A stretch of DNA of 64,000 nucleotides from Streptomyces laurentii (GTDB lineage: Bacteria; Actinomycetota; Actinomycetes; Streptomycetales; Streptomycetaceae). Location of the stretch: the NCBI GenBank assembly GCA_002355495.1, contig AP017424.1, forward strand, positions 7,381,501-7,445,500, in the 5' to 3' direction. Positions 17,901 through 26,417 of this stretch are shown in pieces; within the stretch, counting starts at the first letter, position 1; each line of letters opens with the position of its first letter. The notes beneath the pieces were generated by a model. That model was given only the letters and a program-made list of their open reading frames with translations, did no database searches and was not told the origin of the DNA. The position numbers and the translations under genes were made by a program.

Positions 17901-19660
17901 TCAACGGCGCGAACGACCGGTTCTTCAACTTCCAGTGGTACAAGGCCGATCCGAAGCAGGGCGACGGTACGACCGAGGTGGCCCTGAACCCGGGCGAGCT
18001 GGCCGCCGCCCAGACCGACCCGAACGTGTCACCCACCCCGGCCGACGCCCACGACGACACCGCCGGTCCGGACTGGATCCAGATCGCCAACGAGGGCGGC
18101 TTCCTGCCCGCGCCGGCGGTGATCGACGGCCAGCAGCCGACGACCTGGATCACCGACCCGACCCGCTTCGACGTCGGCAACGTGGACAAGTACTCGCTGA
18201 CCGTCGCCCCGGCCGAACGCGCCGACGTACTGGTGGACTTCTCGAAGTTCGCAGGCAAGACGCTCATCCTCTACAACGACGCGCCCGCCGCGTACCCGGC
18301 CCGCGTCGCGTCGTACGACTACTACACGGACGCGCCGGCCTCGGCCGGCACGCCGAAGATCCTGCCGGGGTACGGGCCCAACACCCGCACCGTGATGCGG
18401 GTGACCATCGCGGACACGGCCCCGGCCCCGGCGTTCGACCTCACCAGGCTCCAGGCCGCCTTCAAGCACCACGCGGACGGCTCGGGCGTCTTCGAATCGG
18501 GACAGAACCCGGTCATCGTCGGACAGGCGGCCTACAACTCGGCGTACGGAACGAGCTTCGCGGCCAGCAGCAACTGCAACGTCAAGAACACGACCGTCAA
18601 GACCTGTGACGGCCTGGTCCGCGTGAACGACACCTCGGCCTTCGGCTTCAACACGCTCAAGGCGCCGAACGCCAAGATGTCGATGCCCCTCCAACCGAAG
18701 GCCATCCACGACGAGATGAACGCGACGACGTTCGACGACTTCGGCAGGATGGAGGCGAATCTCGGCGTCGAGGCCCAGCCACCGACACCAGGGGCGCAGA
18801 ACGTCACGCTGTACCCGTACATCAACCCGCAGACCGAGTTGATCGACGGCACCGACCTGCCCCGCGGGGACGTGAAGGTGACGCCCCTCGGCACCAACGC
18901 CGACGGGACACAGATCTGGCGGTTCACCCACAACGGGGTGGACACCCATCCGATCCACTTCCACTTGTACGACGTCCAGCTGATCAACCGGGTGACCTGG
19001 GACAACATCGTCATCAAACCCGACGCCAACGAGCTGGGGTGGAAGGACACGGTCCGGATGAGCCCACTGGAGGACACGATCGTCGCGCTGCGCCCGATCG
19101 TGCCGACAGCGCCGTTCGAGATACCGAACTCCGTCCGGCCCCTCGACCCGACGATGCCGCTCGGGAACACGTCGATGTTCAACAACGTCGATCCGCAGGG
19201 CAATCCGACGACGGCCATCACCAACAAGCTGGTGAACTTCGGCTGGGAGTACGTCATCCACTGCCACATCCTCAGCCACGAGGAAATGGACATGATGCGT
19301 CCCGAATCGCTGGCCCTGCCACCGCTCAAGGCGAGCGGGCTCTCCTCGACGATCACGGGCGAGGGGGACGGCGCCCGGATCCGGCTGGAGTGGCAGGACA
19401 ACTCGATCAGTGAAACCTCGTACGTCGTCCAGCGGACGAAGCAGGGCGACACCGCGTGGGTCGACGTCGGCACGGTCGACTCTCCGCTGGACCGGCCGAA
19501 CACCCACGGCACGCGCGCCTTCGTCGACCCGTCGGCATCGGTGACCACGCCGTACGTCTACCGGGTCGTCGCGCTCAACACGGTCGGCTACGGCGCCGAG
19601 TTCCCGAGTCTGACGGTGAAGTCGGTGTCCGACCCACTGCAGGTGCCCCCGGCGCCGTGA
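14964..19660 (+). CDS. secreted multicopper oxidase with Gly-rich repeats and C-terminal FnIII domain (one frameshift)
   Basis: A very large extracellular copper oxidase, about 1,565 residues if one base is restored. GTG at 14964 has GGGAGAGGGAAGAC upstream. Residues 1-44 are a basic, Tat-like or long Sec signal (RRTVALIGVGAAMVTAVTG). The frame breaks at 15510-15512, where one extra G in GGGCGGGAGG rejoins APTAPGG to EVATYDVPDVAVRAGD; beyond it the frame is open to 19660. Copper ligands are all present: LHLHGGITPW (about 709), FYHDHSYG (about 780), HPIHFHLYD (about 1329) and VIHCHILSHEEMDMM (about 1432, with the type 1 Cys). A repeat region precedes the cupredoxin domains and an FnIII-like domain (about 1458-1560) follows. 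Likely oxidises metals or phenolics outside the cell. The break may be an assembly error. Confidence 0.85.
15831..16500 (+). repeat. array of degenerate glycine-rich beta repeats inside the multicopper oxidase
   Basis: At least five copies of a roughly 40-residue unit with the core [IV]xVTxPGxGY (VEVTSPGHDYVAG; VKVGAAGSGYGG; VAVTDGGSGYTMP; VTVDDPGSGYGGAP; VDAVGSGYTGTPS; VTDPGAGYLT), each followed by a beta strand and a GGSGGxA-type turn. Such units are known as beta-structured spacers in large surface proteins. Placement before the cupredoxin domains suggests a stalk or adhesive segment. Confidence 0.7.
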
Positions 19661-19737
19661 CGTCGGGAGGGGAGCGTTCCGCGCGCTCGTGCCACCCACT
19701 CCGGTGGGAGCGGGTGCCGCGCTCCTCGTCGTGACCA

Positions 19738-19767
19738 GGCCGGCCGGTTCGGAAGAGCCGGTCGGCC
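19738..19767 (+). terminator. 13-bp stem, GGAA-tetraloop terminator
   Basis: Bases 19738-19750 pair with 19755-19767 (two G-U pairs) around a GGAA tetraloop, about 80 bp after the oxidase stop. First of two tandem hairpins. Confidence 0.75.
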
Positions 19768-19785
19768 TGCCGGCGCCCCGCCAGG

Positions 19786-19816
19786 CCGGTCTGGCCGCCT
19801 CGCTCGGCCAGACCGG
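19786..19816 (+). terminator. second terminator hairpin after the multicopper oxidase
   Basis: A perfect 11-bp stem, CCGGTCTGGCC (19786-19796) with GGCCAGACCGG (19806-19816), loop of nine bases. With the preceding hairpin it isolates the oxidase from the next gene. Confidence 0.75.
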
Positions 19817-19975
19817 GACCACCCATTTCGGCTCTCACTGCCGGGCAGGCCTGATCAGTCGGGTGAAATAAACCGATCAATCTTCGAGCAGATGGGTGAT
19901 ACCCGTTCACGACCCGCGCGAGAGGTGATGAGGTCGGTCTCCAGGGGGAGCCGAAACCCATGAGCCGAGGAAGAA

Positions 19976-20947
19976 ATGAAACGACGCTTCGTCGAACGGG
20001 CCACTGTGATGTGCCTGCCCGCGGCGGCCGCCCTCGCGGTCCTTGCCTGCCCCGCGTACGCCGCTCCCTCCGTCGCCCCCGGCGGCCCGCGCCCAAGCGC
20101 CGCGGACACCCTGAGCCCCTCCACGCGAGCCGACCTCGACACCGCCATGGGCGGCGAGGCCTACGCCCACGCGTCCTACACCTTCTACGCCGCTCAGGCC
20201 GACCGTGAGGGGCTCGTGGCCACCGGCCGGCTGTACCGCGAGACGGCAGCGGTGGAACTCGGCGAACACTTCCGCGAGGAGGCAGATCTCGCCGGAGTGA
20301 TCGGTTCCGACGCGGACAACCTGCGCGCCGCCATCGCCGGGGAGACCTACGAGACGACCGTCATGTACCCCACCTTCGCCCGGGAGGCCGCCGCCGACGG
20401 CGACGACAACGCCGCCGCGCTGTTCAGCGAGATCGCCAAGGACGAGGGGAACCATCTCGCGGCGTACCAAGCGGCCCTGAAGGCGATCGAGACCGGCCAC
20501 GGCACCATCCCCGCCCCGCCGGCCGTCGACCCCGTCGACGTTCCCGCCGGAGGTCCGCAGGTGCGTTCCGCCCGCACCAAGGCCAATCTCGACACCGCCC
20601 TGCACGGCGAAGCCCTCGCCCACGCCCGCTACACCGTCTTCGCCGACCACGCCGCCGCCGGCGGCCGTCCGGAACTGGCCCGGCTGTTCCACGGCATCGC
20701 CCGGGTCGAGCTGCACGAGCACTTCGCCGGCGAAGCCGTCCTGTACGGCCTGGTCGGCAGCACCCGGGCCGACCTGATCAAGAGCGTCACCGGCGAGCTC
20801 TACGAGGCCGAGGTCATGTACCCCTCCTTCGCCCGCCGGGCGACCGCCGCCGGCGACTACCAGGCCGCCCGTCTCTTCCGCGACAACGCCGCGGACGAAG
20901 CCGGACACGCCCGGGCCTTCCAGCGGATGCTCGGTCACCCCCACTGA
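19976..20947 (+). CDS. secreted tandem rubrerythrin/ferritin-like protein
   Basis: A 323-residue exported protein of two ferritin-like four-helix domains. Residues 1-29 are a Sec signal peptide ending AYAAP. Domain 1 (about 47-170) has GEAYAHASYTFYAAQA, AVELGEHFREEADL, GETYETTVMYPTFA and IAKDEGNHLAAYQ; domain 2 (about 195-320) repeats the plan with GEALAHARYTVFADHA, IARVELHEHFAGEA, GELYEAEVMYPSFA and NAADEAGHARAFQ. The E...ExxH and second E...ExxH sets are the diiron ligands of erythrin/rubrerythrin proteins. No rubredoxin domain is present. Such domains usually scavenge peroxide or bind iron; an extracellular diiron protein next to a secreted copper oxidase suggests shared metal or oxidant handling outside the cell. 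Confidence 0.85.
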   Translation: MKRRFVERATVMCLPAAAALAVLACPAYAAPSVAPGGPRPSAADTLSPSTRADLDTAMGGEAYAHASYTFYAAQADREGLVATGRLYRETAAVELGEHFREEADLAGVIGSDADNLRAAIAGETYETTVMYPTFAREAAADGDDNAAALFSEIAKDEGNHLAAYQAALKAIETGHGTIPAPPAVDPVDVPAGGPQVRSARTKANLDTALHGEALAHARYTVFADHAAAGGRPELARLFHGIARVELHEHFAGEAVLYGLVGSTRADLIKSVTGELYEAEVMYPSFARRATAAGDYQAARLFRDNAADEAGHARAFQRMLGHPH

Positions 20948-21085
20948 CGCACCTCACCGCGCTCGCCTTCGTGGCCTGTGCCCCCCGGTCCAAGGCCCCG
21001 CGCTGGTCGGCCAGGCCCGCTCTCCCCGCCTCACCTTCCCACGCCACGTCCCTGCCCGGTCCCACGGACACCGGGGGCCGGGCCG

Positions 21086-22411
21086 TCAGCGGGCCCGCTC
21101 GACGGTGAGGTCGAGGAAGTGGGCCGAGCAGGAGATGCACGGGTCGTGGTTGCGGATGGCCCGCTCGCACAGGCGGGTCAGCTCGGCGTCGTCGTCGGCA
21201 CCGCGCGCGAGGGCGTCCTGGACGATCCGCCGCAGGTCCGCCTCGATGGCGCCCTGGTTCTGCGAGGTCGGCGGGACGAGACGGGCGTCGGTGACGATTC
21301 CGTCCGCGTCGAGGACGTAGCGATGGTAGAGAGTGCCGCGCGGCGCCTCGGTGGCGCCATGGCCGGTGCCCGCCCGCGCGGCGACCGCGACGGCCGGGCG
21401 CGGCGGGGGCTCGTACGAGTCGATCAGCCGCAGCGCCTCGTCGACCGCGAACAGCACCTCCACGGCCCGGACCACGATGCTGCGGAAGGGGTTGCGGCAC
21501 ACGCCGTCCAGCCCCGCCGAGCGGGCGGCCTCCCGGACGGAGGCCGGGAGCAGATGGCCGCTGACGGCGAAGCGGGCGAGCGAGCCCGTCAGATGCCGGC
21601 GGCCGTCGAGCAGGGCCTGGAGCGCGGTGGAGTGGGGGACCTGCTCCTCCACCACGTGCGTTCCGAAGTCCCGTACGGGAAAGGTGCGCTGTTCGCGGCT
21701 GTCGCCGTAGGGGAGGACGGTGGGTGTGCCGCCGTCGATGGCGTAGGTGCCGGGCTCGGCCAGCGCCAGGAAGTCGGCGTCGCACTCGGCATCCGGGAAG
21801 TCGAAGCCGGACACCCAGCGCACGACCTCCCGCGCGTCGTCGCGGGCCCGGCGCAGTCGCTCGGCCAGCGGTCGCAGTTCGGCGCGGGTGGGGGTGCGGT
21901 GGAAGCCGCCGACGCGGACGTTGACGGGATGGACGGCGCGGCCGCCGAGCAGTTCCATGACCGCGTTTCCGGTCTGCTTGAGCCGCAGACCCCGTTCGAC
22001 CTCGGTGCGGTGGGTGCGGGCGAGGTCGACGACGCTGTCGCAGCCGAGGAAGTCGGGGGCGTGGAGGAGATGGATGTGCAGCGTCTGGCTCTCGATCCAC
22101 TCACCGCAGTAGAGCAGCCGGCGCAGGGCGGCCAGCGGGCCGTCGACGGTCACGCCGCAGGCGTCCTCGACGGCCCGGCAGGCGCTCATCTGGTAGGCGA
22201 TCGGGCAGATTCCGCAGATCCGGGAGGTGATGTCGGGTGGCTCGGTGTGCCGGCGGCCGCGCAGGAACGCCTCGAAGAATCGCGGCGGTTCGTAGATCCT
22301 CAGCTGCGCGGCGCCGACCGTGCCGTCGTCGATCCGCAGGTACAGCGCCCCTTCGCCCTCGACGCGGGACAGGGCCTCGACGCGCAGGACGCGGGAGCCG
22401 CGGTGGGTCAT
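21086..22411 (-). CDS. hydA: [NiFe] hydrogenase large (alpha) subunit, group 3b type
   Basis: A 441-residue catalytic subunit that binds the Ni-Fe centre and interconverts H2 and protons. Nickel ligands are in the L1 motif SRICGICPIAYQ and the L2 motif HDPCISCSAH near the C-terminus; the RVEGEG motif is at the N-terminus. About ten residues follow L2, the region removed or trimmed by a maturation protease, encoded nearby at 25847. The ATG at 22411 overlaps the hydD stop (ATGA). With hydB, hydG and hydD it makes the four-subunit, NAD(P)-linked bidirectional (sulf)hydrogenase of group 3b, a cytoplasmic enzyme thought to recycle reductant by producing or taking up H2 under low oxygen. Confidence 0.92.
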   Translation of the reverse strand: MTHRGSRVLRVEALSRVEGEGALYLRIDDGTVGAAQLRIYEPPRFFEAFLRGRRHTEPPDITSRICGICPIAYQMSACRAVEDACGVTVDGPLAALRRLLYCGEWIESQTLHIHLLHAPDFLGCDSVVDLARTHRTEVERGLRLKQTGNAVMELLGGRAVHPVNVRVGGFHRTPTRAELRPLAERLRRARDDAREVVRWVSGFDFPDAECDADFLALAEPGTYAIDGGTPTVLPYGDSREQRTFPVRDFGTHVVEEQVPHSTALQALLDGRRHLTGSLARFAVSGHLLPASVREAARSAGLDGVCRNPFRSIVVRAVEVLFAVDEALRLIDSYEPPPRPAVAVAARAGTGHGATEAPRGTLYHRYVLDADGIVTDARLVPPTSQNQGAIEADLRRIVQDALARGADDDAELTRLCERAIRNHDPCISCSAHFLDLTVERAR

Positions 22412-23201
22412 GAGGGTGCCTCCGCGGACGCGCCGCCGTCTTCGAGGGCGGCGAACTTCGCCGCGTTGAAGGTGCGAAGGAGCCGCAGGACGTCCTCGTC
22501 GCTCATGCCGTCGCTGCGCAGCAGGGGGATCATCGCGGGCAGATTGACCGAGGCGGACGGGCCGAAACAGCCGTAGCAGCCCCGGCCGTAGGCCGGGCAC
22601 AGCGCGCCGCAGCCGGCGTGCGTGACCGGGCCCAGGCAGGGAGTGCCGCGGGTCACGGTGACACAGGGGATGCCGCGTCGTTTGCAGGCGAAGCAGACGC
22701 TGTGCCGGGGCACGTCCGGTCTGCGGCCGGCGAGGTACGCGGTGATCACCTCCAGCAGCTGGCCGCGGTCGATGGGACAGCCCTGGAGTTCGAGGTCGAC
22801 GGGGACGTGCGCGGCGATGGGGTGGAGGTGGCGAGCGTCTCGACGTACTCGGGCCGGGCGTAGACGACCTCGCGGAACTCCTCGACGTCCGCGAAGTTCC
22901 GCAGTGCCTGGACGCCGCCGGCCGTGGCACAGGCTCCGATCGTGACCAGACGGCGGGAGGCGGCGCGCACACTCCGGATGCGTTCGGCGTCCTCGGCCGT
23001 CGTCACGGAGCCCTCGACGAGCGACAGGTCGTACGGGCCCGTGCCCACCGCGCTGGACGCCTCCAGGAAGTGCGTGACGTCCACCCGGGCGGCGAGGGCG
23101 AGAAGTTCGTCCTCGCAGTCCAGCAGGGTGAGCTGACAGCCGTCGCACGAGGCGAACTTGAACACGCCGAGCCGGGGGCGGGCCGGTTCCCGGGCGCCCA
23201 T
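22408..23201 (-). CDS. hydD: [NiFe] hydrogenase small (delta) subunit, group 3b type (one frameshift)
   Basis: The iron-sulfur small subunit that passes electrons between the Ni-Fe site and the diaphorase part. The first part (from ATG 23201) has FASCDGCQLTLLDCEDE and TIGACATAGGVQALRN, proximal-cluster ligands; the second part, in another frame, has ELQGCPIDRGQLLE, CFACKRRGIPC, GTPCLGPV and CGALCPAYGRGCYGCFGP, the remaining cluster ligands. The frames join at 22819-22822, where adding one G on the plus strand (a C in the gene) restores VETLATSTPIAAHVPVD, giving 264 residues of normal family length. Both sides keep every expected cysteine. This argues for a homopolymer error or a very recent mutation. 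Start lies one base beyond the hydG stop. Confidence 0.85.
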
Positions 23202-23202
23202 C

Positions 23203-24009
23203 TCACAGCTCCCGTACGGCGAGCAACGGCTCGGCGCGGTCGTAGCCGACGACGGGGCCGTCCCGGCACAGGAGCAGGGGGCCGAGCTGGCAATGGCCGC
23301 AATGGCCGGTGGCACAGCGCATATTGCGTTCGAGCGAGATCAGGACGCGATCGGGGCGTACGCCGCGATGCAGCAGCTCGCGGGCGGTGGCACGGATCAT
23401 CACCTCGGGACCGCAGACGAACGCCGTCGTCCGCTCCGGGGCGAACTCCGTTTCGCCGAGCAGTGTGGTCACCACGCCGACCCGGCCCCGCCAGCCCGCC
23501 GCGGGCCGGTCCACCGCCACTCCGAGGTACGGCCCGGCCCAGCCGTCGAGTTCGTCCCGGAAGAGCAGATCGTCGGGACTGCGGGCGCCGATGAGGACGT
23601 TCAGCCGCCCGTGCGTCGACGGCGCGGCCAGGGCGGCGAGGATCAGGGGCCGGAGGGGCGCGAGCCCGACGCCGCCCGCGACCACGACCAGATCGTCTCC
23701 CGCGGCCAGGGGAGCGTCCCAGCCCGTACCGAATGGTCCGCGCATCCCGACCATCGCGCCCGGCCGGAGCGCGCACAGCGCCCGGGACACGGCGCCGACA
23801 CCGCGGATCGTGTGCAGCAGCCCACCGCCGGGGAGGATGCCGGACACCGAGACCGGGATCTCGCCGACGCCGAACGCGTAGACCATCGCGAAGCGGCCCG
23901 GGGCGAAAGGCGGCAGCGCCTCACCGGCGGGCTCCAGCCGGAGCGTGACGGTGTCCGCCGTCTCGGGCCGGGTGTCCACCACGCGGTAGGGGAGCGGTAC
24001 GGCCGTCAT
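23203..24009 (-). CDS. hydG: hydrogenase gamma subunit: FAD/NAD(P)-binding oxidoreductase
   Basis: A 268-residue ferredoxin reductase-like subunit that exchanges electrons with NAD(P)H. The FAD domain (RFAMVYAFGVGEIPVSVSG; TIRGVGAVSRALCAL) is followed by the nucleotide-binding domain (VVVAGGVGLAPLRPLI; VLIGARSPDDLLFRDEL; AFVCGPEVMIRATARELLHR) and a C-terminal [2Fe-2S] site MRCATGHCGHCQLGPLLLCRDGPVV with four cysteines. This is the layout of the hydG/dihydroorotate dehydrogenase electron-transfer family. The ATG at 24009 overlaps the stop of the CRP-like gene (ATGA), so expression is coupled to it. Confidence 0.92.
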   Translation of the reverse strand: MTAVPLPYRVVDTRPETADTVTLRLEPAGEALPPFAPGRFAMVYAFGVGEIPVSVSGILPGGGLLHTIRGVGAVSRALCALRPGAMVGMRGPFGTGWDAPLAAGDDLVVVAGGVGLAPLRPLILAALAAPSTHGRLNVLIGARSPDDLLFRDELDGWAGPYLGVAVDRPAAGWRGRVGVVTTLLGETEFAPERTTAFVCGPEVMIRATARELLHRGVRPDRVLISLERNMRCATGHCGHCQLGPLLLCRDGPVVGYDRAEPLLAVREL

Positions 24010-24461
24010 CGCGGCCCCTCGCCGCCGTGCGGTCCGTACAGGTCGAGCAACCGGGTCCTGGTCGACCGCAGGCGGTGGCCGACCACCCCGATGACATACG
24101 TGAGCAGCGCGTGGTCGAGTGCCGGGTCGCGCGCGCACCGTTCCAGGACCTCCGCCGCGTCGTACTCCCGGGCGCGCACCGCACCGCCGGCCTCGGCTCC
24201 CAGGTGCCACCGTCTCGGCGGGCACACCCAGGACCAGCCCAGGAGCTGCCCCGGCCCGATGGTCTCGACGACCACCGGCCGGCTGCCCGGCACATACAGG
24301 TCGAGACGGACGGTACCGGCGAGGACGGTCCAGAAGCGGTCCGCCCGGCCGCCCTCCTCGAAGATCCGGGTCCCCGCGGGCCACGACACCTCCCGGGAGA
24401 GCGCGGTCAACCGCTCCCGGTGGTCCTCGGGAAGTTCGTCGAAAGGTCCGGTCCCGGTCAC
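24006..24461 (-). CDS. cyclic nucleotide-binding (CRP/FNR-like sensor) protein without HTH, inside hydrogenase operon
   Basis: A 151-residue protein consisting of a cyclic-nucleotide-binding-like beta barrel: RLTALSREVSWPAGTRIFEEG, FWTVLAGTVRLDLYVPG, VETIGPGQLLGWSWVCPPRRWHLG and a following helix. The CRP-type C-helix is present, but the protein ends where a helix-turn-helix would begin, so it is not an ordinary transcription factor. It overlaps hydB (GTGA at 24458-24461) and hydG (ATGA), meaning it is made with the enzyme subunits. Comparable genes are found in group 3b operons of other actinobacteria. It may sense a ligand and modulate the enzyme; this is inference. Confidence 0.8.
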   Translation of the reverse strand: MTGTGPFDELPEDHRERLTALSREVSWPAGTRIFEEGGRADRFWTVLAGTVRLDLYVPGSRPVVVETIGPGQLLGWSWVCPPRRWHLGAEAGGAVRAREYDAAEVLERCARDPALDHALLTYVIGVVGHRLRSTRTRLLDLYGPHGGEGPR

Positions 24462-25624
24462 GCCGGCCGGTCCTTCGCGCGGGCTTCCTGATGCAGGGCG
24501 TGAGCCTCCTCGGTGAGGTCGATGCCGACGGGGCACCACACGATGCAGCGGCCGCAGCCCACACAGCCGGAGCTGCCGAACTGGTCGTGCCAGGTGCCGA
24601 GCTTGTGGGTGAGCCACTGGCGGTAGCGGCTGCGGCCGGACTCGCGGACCGGGCCGCCGTGCAGAGACGAGAAGTCCAAGTCGTAGCAGGAGTCCCAGCG
24701 GCTCCAGCGCTCGGCGTGGTCGCCCGTGAGGTCGGTGACGTCCTCGGTGGTGGTGCAGAAGCACGTGGGGCAGGCCATGGTGCAGTTCCCGCAGGTCAGG
24801 CAGCGGGCCGCGACATCGTTCCAGCGTGTGGCGTCCAGGCTGTCGGCAAGCAGTGTCCGCAGGTCCGCCGTCGGCATGGTCCGGCCCATGCGGGCGGCGG
24901 CGCTCTCGACCGCGCCCGCCGCCGTGCGGCGCGTGGCGGAGTCCGCCGCTCGCCGTGGCAGTCCGGCCAGGACGTCGGCTCCTTCGGGTGTCCCCGCGCG
25001 GGCCAGGAAGCGGTGCCCGGCTTCGTCGAGCACCTCGGTCAGCGCGATGTCGTAACCGGGCCCGGCCGCCGGTCCGGCGTCCATGGAGACGCAGAAGCAG
25101 GTCCCGCCCGGCTCGGTGCATTCCACGGCGATCAGGAACGCCCCGGTGCGCCGGGCACCGTAGGCGTCGTCCCGGTGCCGGTCACCGAGAAGGACCCGGT
25201 CCTGGATCGCGATGGCGCGCAGATCGCAGGGCCGCACCCCCAGGAACGCGTACCGGCCCGGTTCGTGCCGGTCGGACAGCACCCTCAGTTCCCCGTCGGG
25301 GCCGCGGTCGGCGGACCATTGGCGCACCCGCTGCGGGAGCAGGTGGTTCTTCCAGGACTGCGGCCCCGCACTGTGGGCGAACGCGGCCCGGTCCGTACGC
25401 CGCACCAGCCGGTAGTGACCGCCGTCCAGTTCCACGCCCCAGCCGTACGGAAGCTCGGTGGCGGACTCCAGTTCGGCGAGCACGATCGCGTCGTCCCGGA
25501 CCGTCGGGCCGACCACCGTGCGGCCCCGTGACCGGAGGACCTGGACGAGTGCGTCGAGTCCGCCGAGGTCGAGGACACAGTCCGTGTCCCCGGTGTCCCC
25601 GGTCGGTGGGGGCGCGGTGGCCAT
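24458..25624 (-). CDS. hydB: hydrogenase beta subunit, 4Fe-4S dicluster protein
   Basis: A 388-residue electron-transfer subunit, first gene of the hydrogenase operon. It contains two C-terminal 4Fe-4S ferredoxin motifs, CLTCGNCTMACPTCFCTT and SGCVGCGRCIVWCPVGIDL, and the N-terminal domain of the hydB/sulfite-reductase A (4Fe-4S_22-like) family, including GVRPCDLRAIAIQDRVLL and GTCFCVSMDAGP. It links the hydG flavoprotein to hydD. The ATG at 25624 is preceded by GGGAACGA; the longer upstream frame is proline/arginine-rich noise. A 222-bp gap before it, with an inverted repeat, separates it from the maturation protease. Confidence 0.92.
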   Translation of the reverse strand: MATAPPPTGDTGDTDCVLDLGGLDALVQVLRSRGRTVVGPTVRDDAIVLAELESATELPYGWGVELDGGHYRLVRRTDRAAFAHSAGPQSWKNHLLPQRVRQWSADRGPDGELRVLSDRHEPGRYAFLGVRPCDLRAIAIQDRVLLGDRHRDDAYGARRTGAFLIAVECTEPGGTCFCVSMDAGPAAGPGYDIALTEVLDEAGHRFLARAGTPEGADVLAGLPRRAADSATRRTAAGAVESAAARMGRTMPTADLRTLLADSLDATRWNDVAARCLTCGNCTMACPTCFCTTTEDVTDLTGDHAERWSRWDSCYDLDFSSLHGGPVRESGRSRYRQWLTHKLGTWHDQFGSSGCVGCGRCIVWCPVGIDLTEEAHALHQEARAKDRPA

Positions 25625-25682
25625 GGTTCGTTCCCGTCCGGTCCGTCCGTGGCCGCGTGCCGGTGTGCCGAGGTTCCGCGCG

Positions 25683-25715
25683 GGCCGGAGCGGGACGCAC
25701 CGCGACACTCCGGCC
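25683..25715. promoter_or_regulatory. inverted repeat upstream of hydB
   Basis: GGCCGGAG (25683-25690) and CTCCGGCC (25708-25715) form perfect 8-bp arms around a 17-base loop, about 60 bp upstream of the hydB start. It could be an operator or part of a hairpin; in DNA this GC-rich chance cannot be excluded. Confidence 0.3.
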
Positions 25716-25846
25716 ACCTCAGCGTGACCACTCCGCCGCCGATGCGCACGCCGGGCAGGGCAAGAGTGAGCCACCTGGCGCCGGCGTGTGCACTCGCCGG
25801 GCACCCTCACCCTTCGCCCCGCCTCTCGGTCACACCTCTCGCGCGT

Positions 25847-26359
25847 TCACCGGCGGTGGCGCTTCGGGGGGACGGCCGCGTGGTACTCCGCGATGTCCTT
25901 CTCGATACGCCGTGCCAGCGGCTCCACCACGGCTGCCACGGCCTTGGTGAGCCCCGTACCGAGCGAGCCGTCCCCGCTCTCGACCGCGTACACGATCAGA
26001 TGCGCCGGCAGCCGTCCCAGGACCCGGGACAGTTCCACGGCCTCCCCGAGGCCGAGCCCGTGCGTGCTGGCGGCACCCGGCCGCCGGACCCCGTGTTCCC
26101 CGAGTTCCAGCCGGTGCACCCGACCAGGACAGCCCGGGTGCACGTGGGCGGCGTCGACGACCACGGCGAGCCCGGCCTCCTCCCACAGGCCGATCAGCCG
26201 CCCCGGATCCCCGTCGCTCGACGCCAGTACGGTGCCGGGAGGGAGCGGGCGGGTCGCCCGGCCCTCCTTCAGCCGGGTGATGACGGCGGGGCCGAGTCCG
26301 TCGTCCCGCCGGAACTCGTTGCCGACTCCGACGACGGTGATGCGGGTGGGGACTGCCAC
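25847..26359 (-). CDS. [NiFe] hydrogenase maturation protease (HyaD/HybD family)
   Basis: A 170-residue endopeptidase that trims the C-terminus of the large subunit after nickel insertion. The GTG at 26359 has an excellent GGGAGGA site. The family hallmark VVGVGNEFRRDDGLGPAV places the nickel-binding Glu in GNEFRRDDG, followed by the second acidic ligand in VVVDAAHVHPG and a histidine in STHGLGLGEAVELS. It is 58 bp after the CBS gene and 222 bp before hydB on the same strand, so it may be co-transcribed with either. The general hyp maturation genes are not in this window and must lie elsewhere. Confidence 0.92.
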   Translation of the reverse strand: MAVPTRITVVGVGNEFRRDDGLGPAVITRLKEGRATRPLPPGTVLASSDGDPGRLIGLWEEAGLAVVVDAAHVHPGCPGRVHRLELGEHGVRRPGAASTHGLGLGEAVELSRVLGRLPAHLIVYAVESGDGSLGTGLTKAVAAVVEPLARRIEKDIAEYHAAVPPKRHRR

Positions 26360-26417
26360 TGCGTCCTCCCTGTGCCCGGGTGGACCGGGTGTGCCGGGTG
26401 TCTCCGCGATCCGGTTG

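Larger units (their letters stand above)
19661..19975. other. intergenic region with two tandem hairpins
   Basis: 315 bp between the oxidase and the ferritin-like gene. It holds the two terminator hairpins listed separately. After them comes an AT-richer stretch (about 19860-19920) with a small inverted repeat GGGTGATACCC that should contain the promoter of the ferritin-like gene. Confidence 0.6.

Noticed and set aside
15851..19822. Two long minus-strand frames
   Set aside because: Antisense of the multicopper oxidase, whose copper ligands are all on the plus strand.
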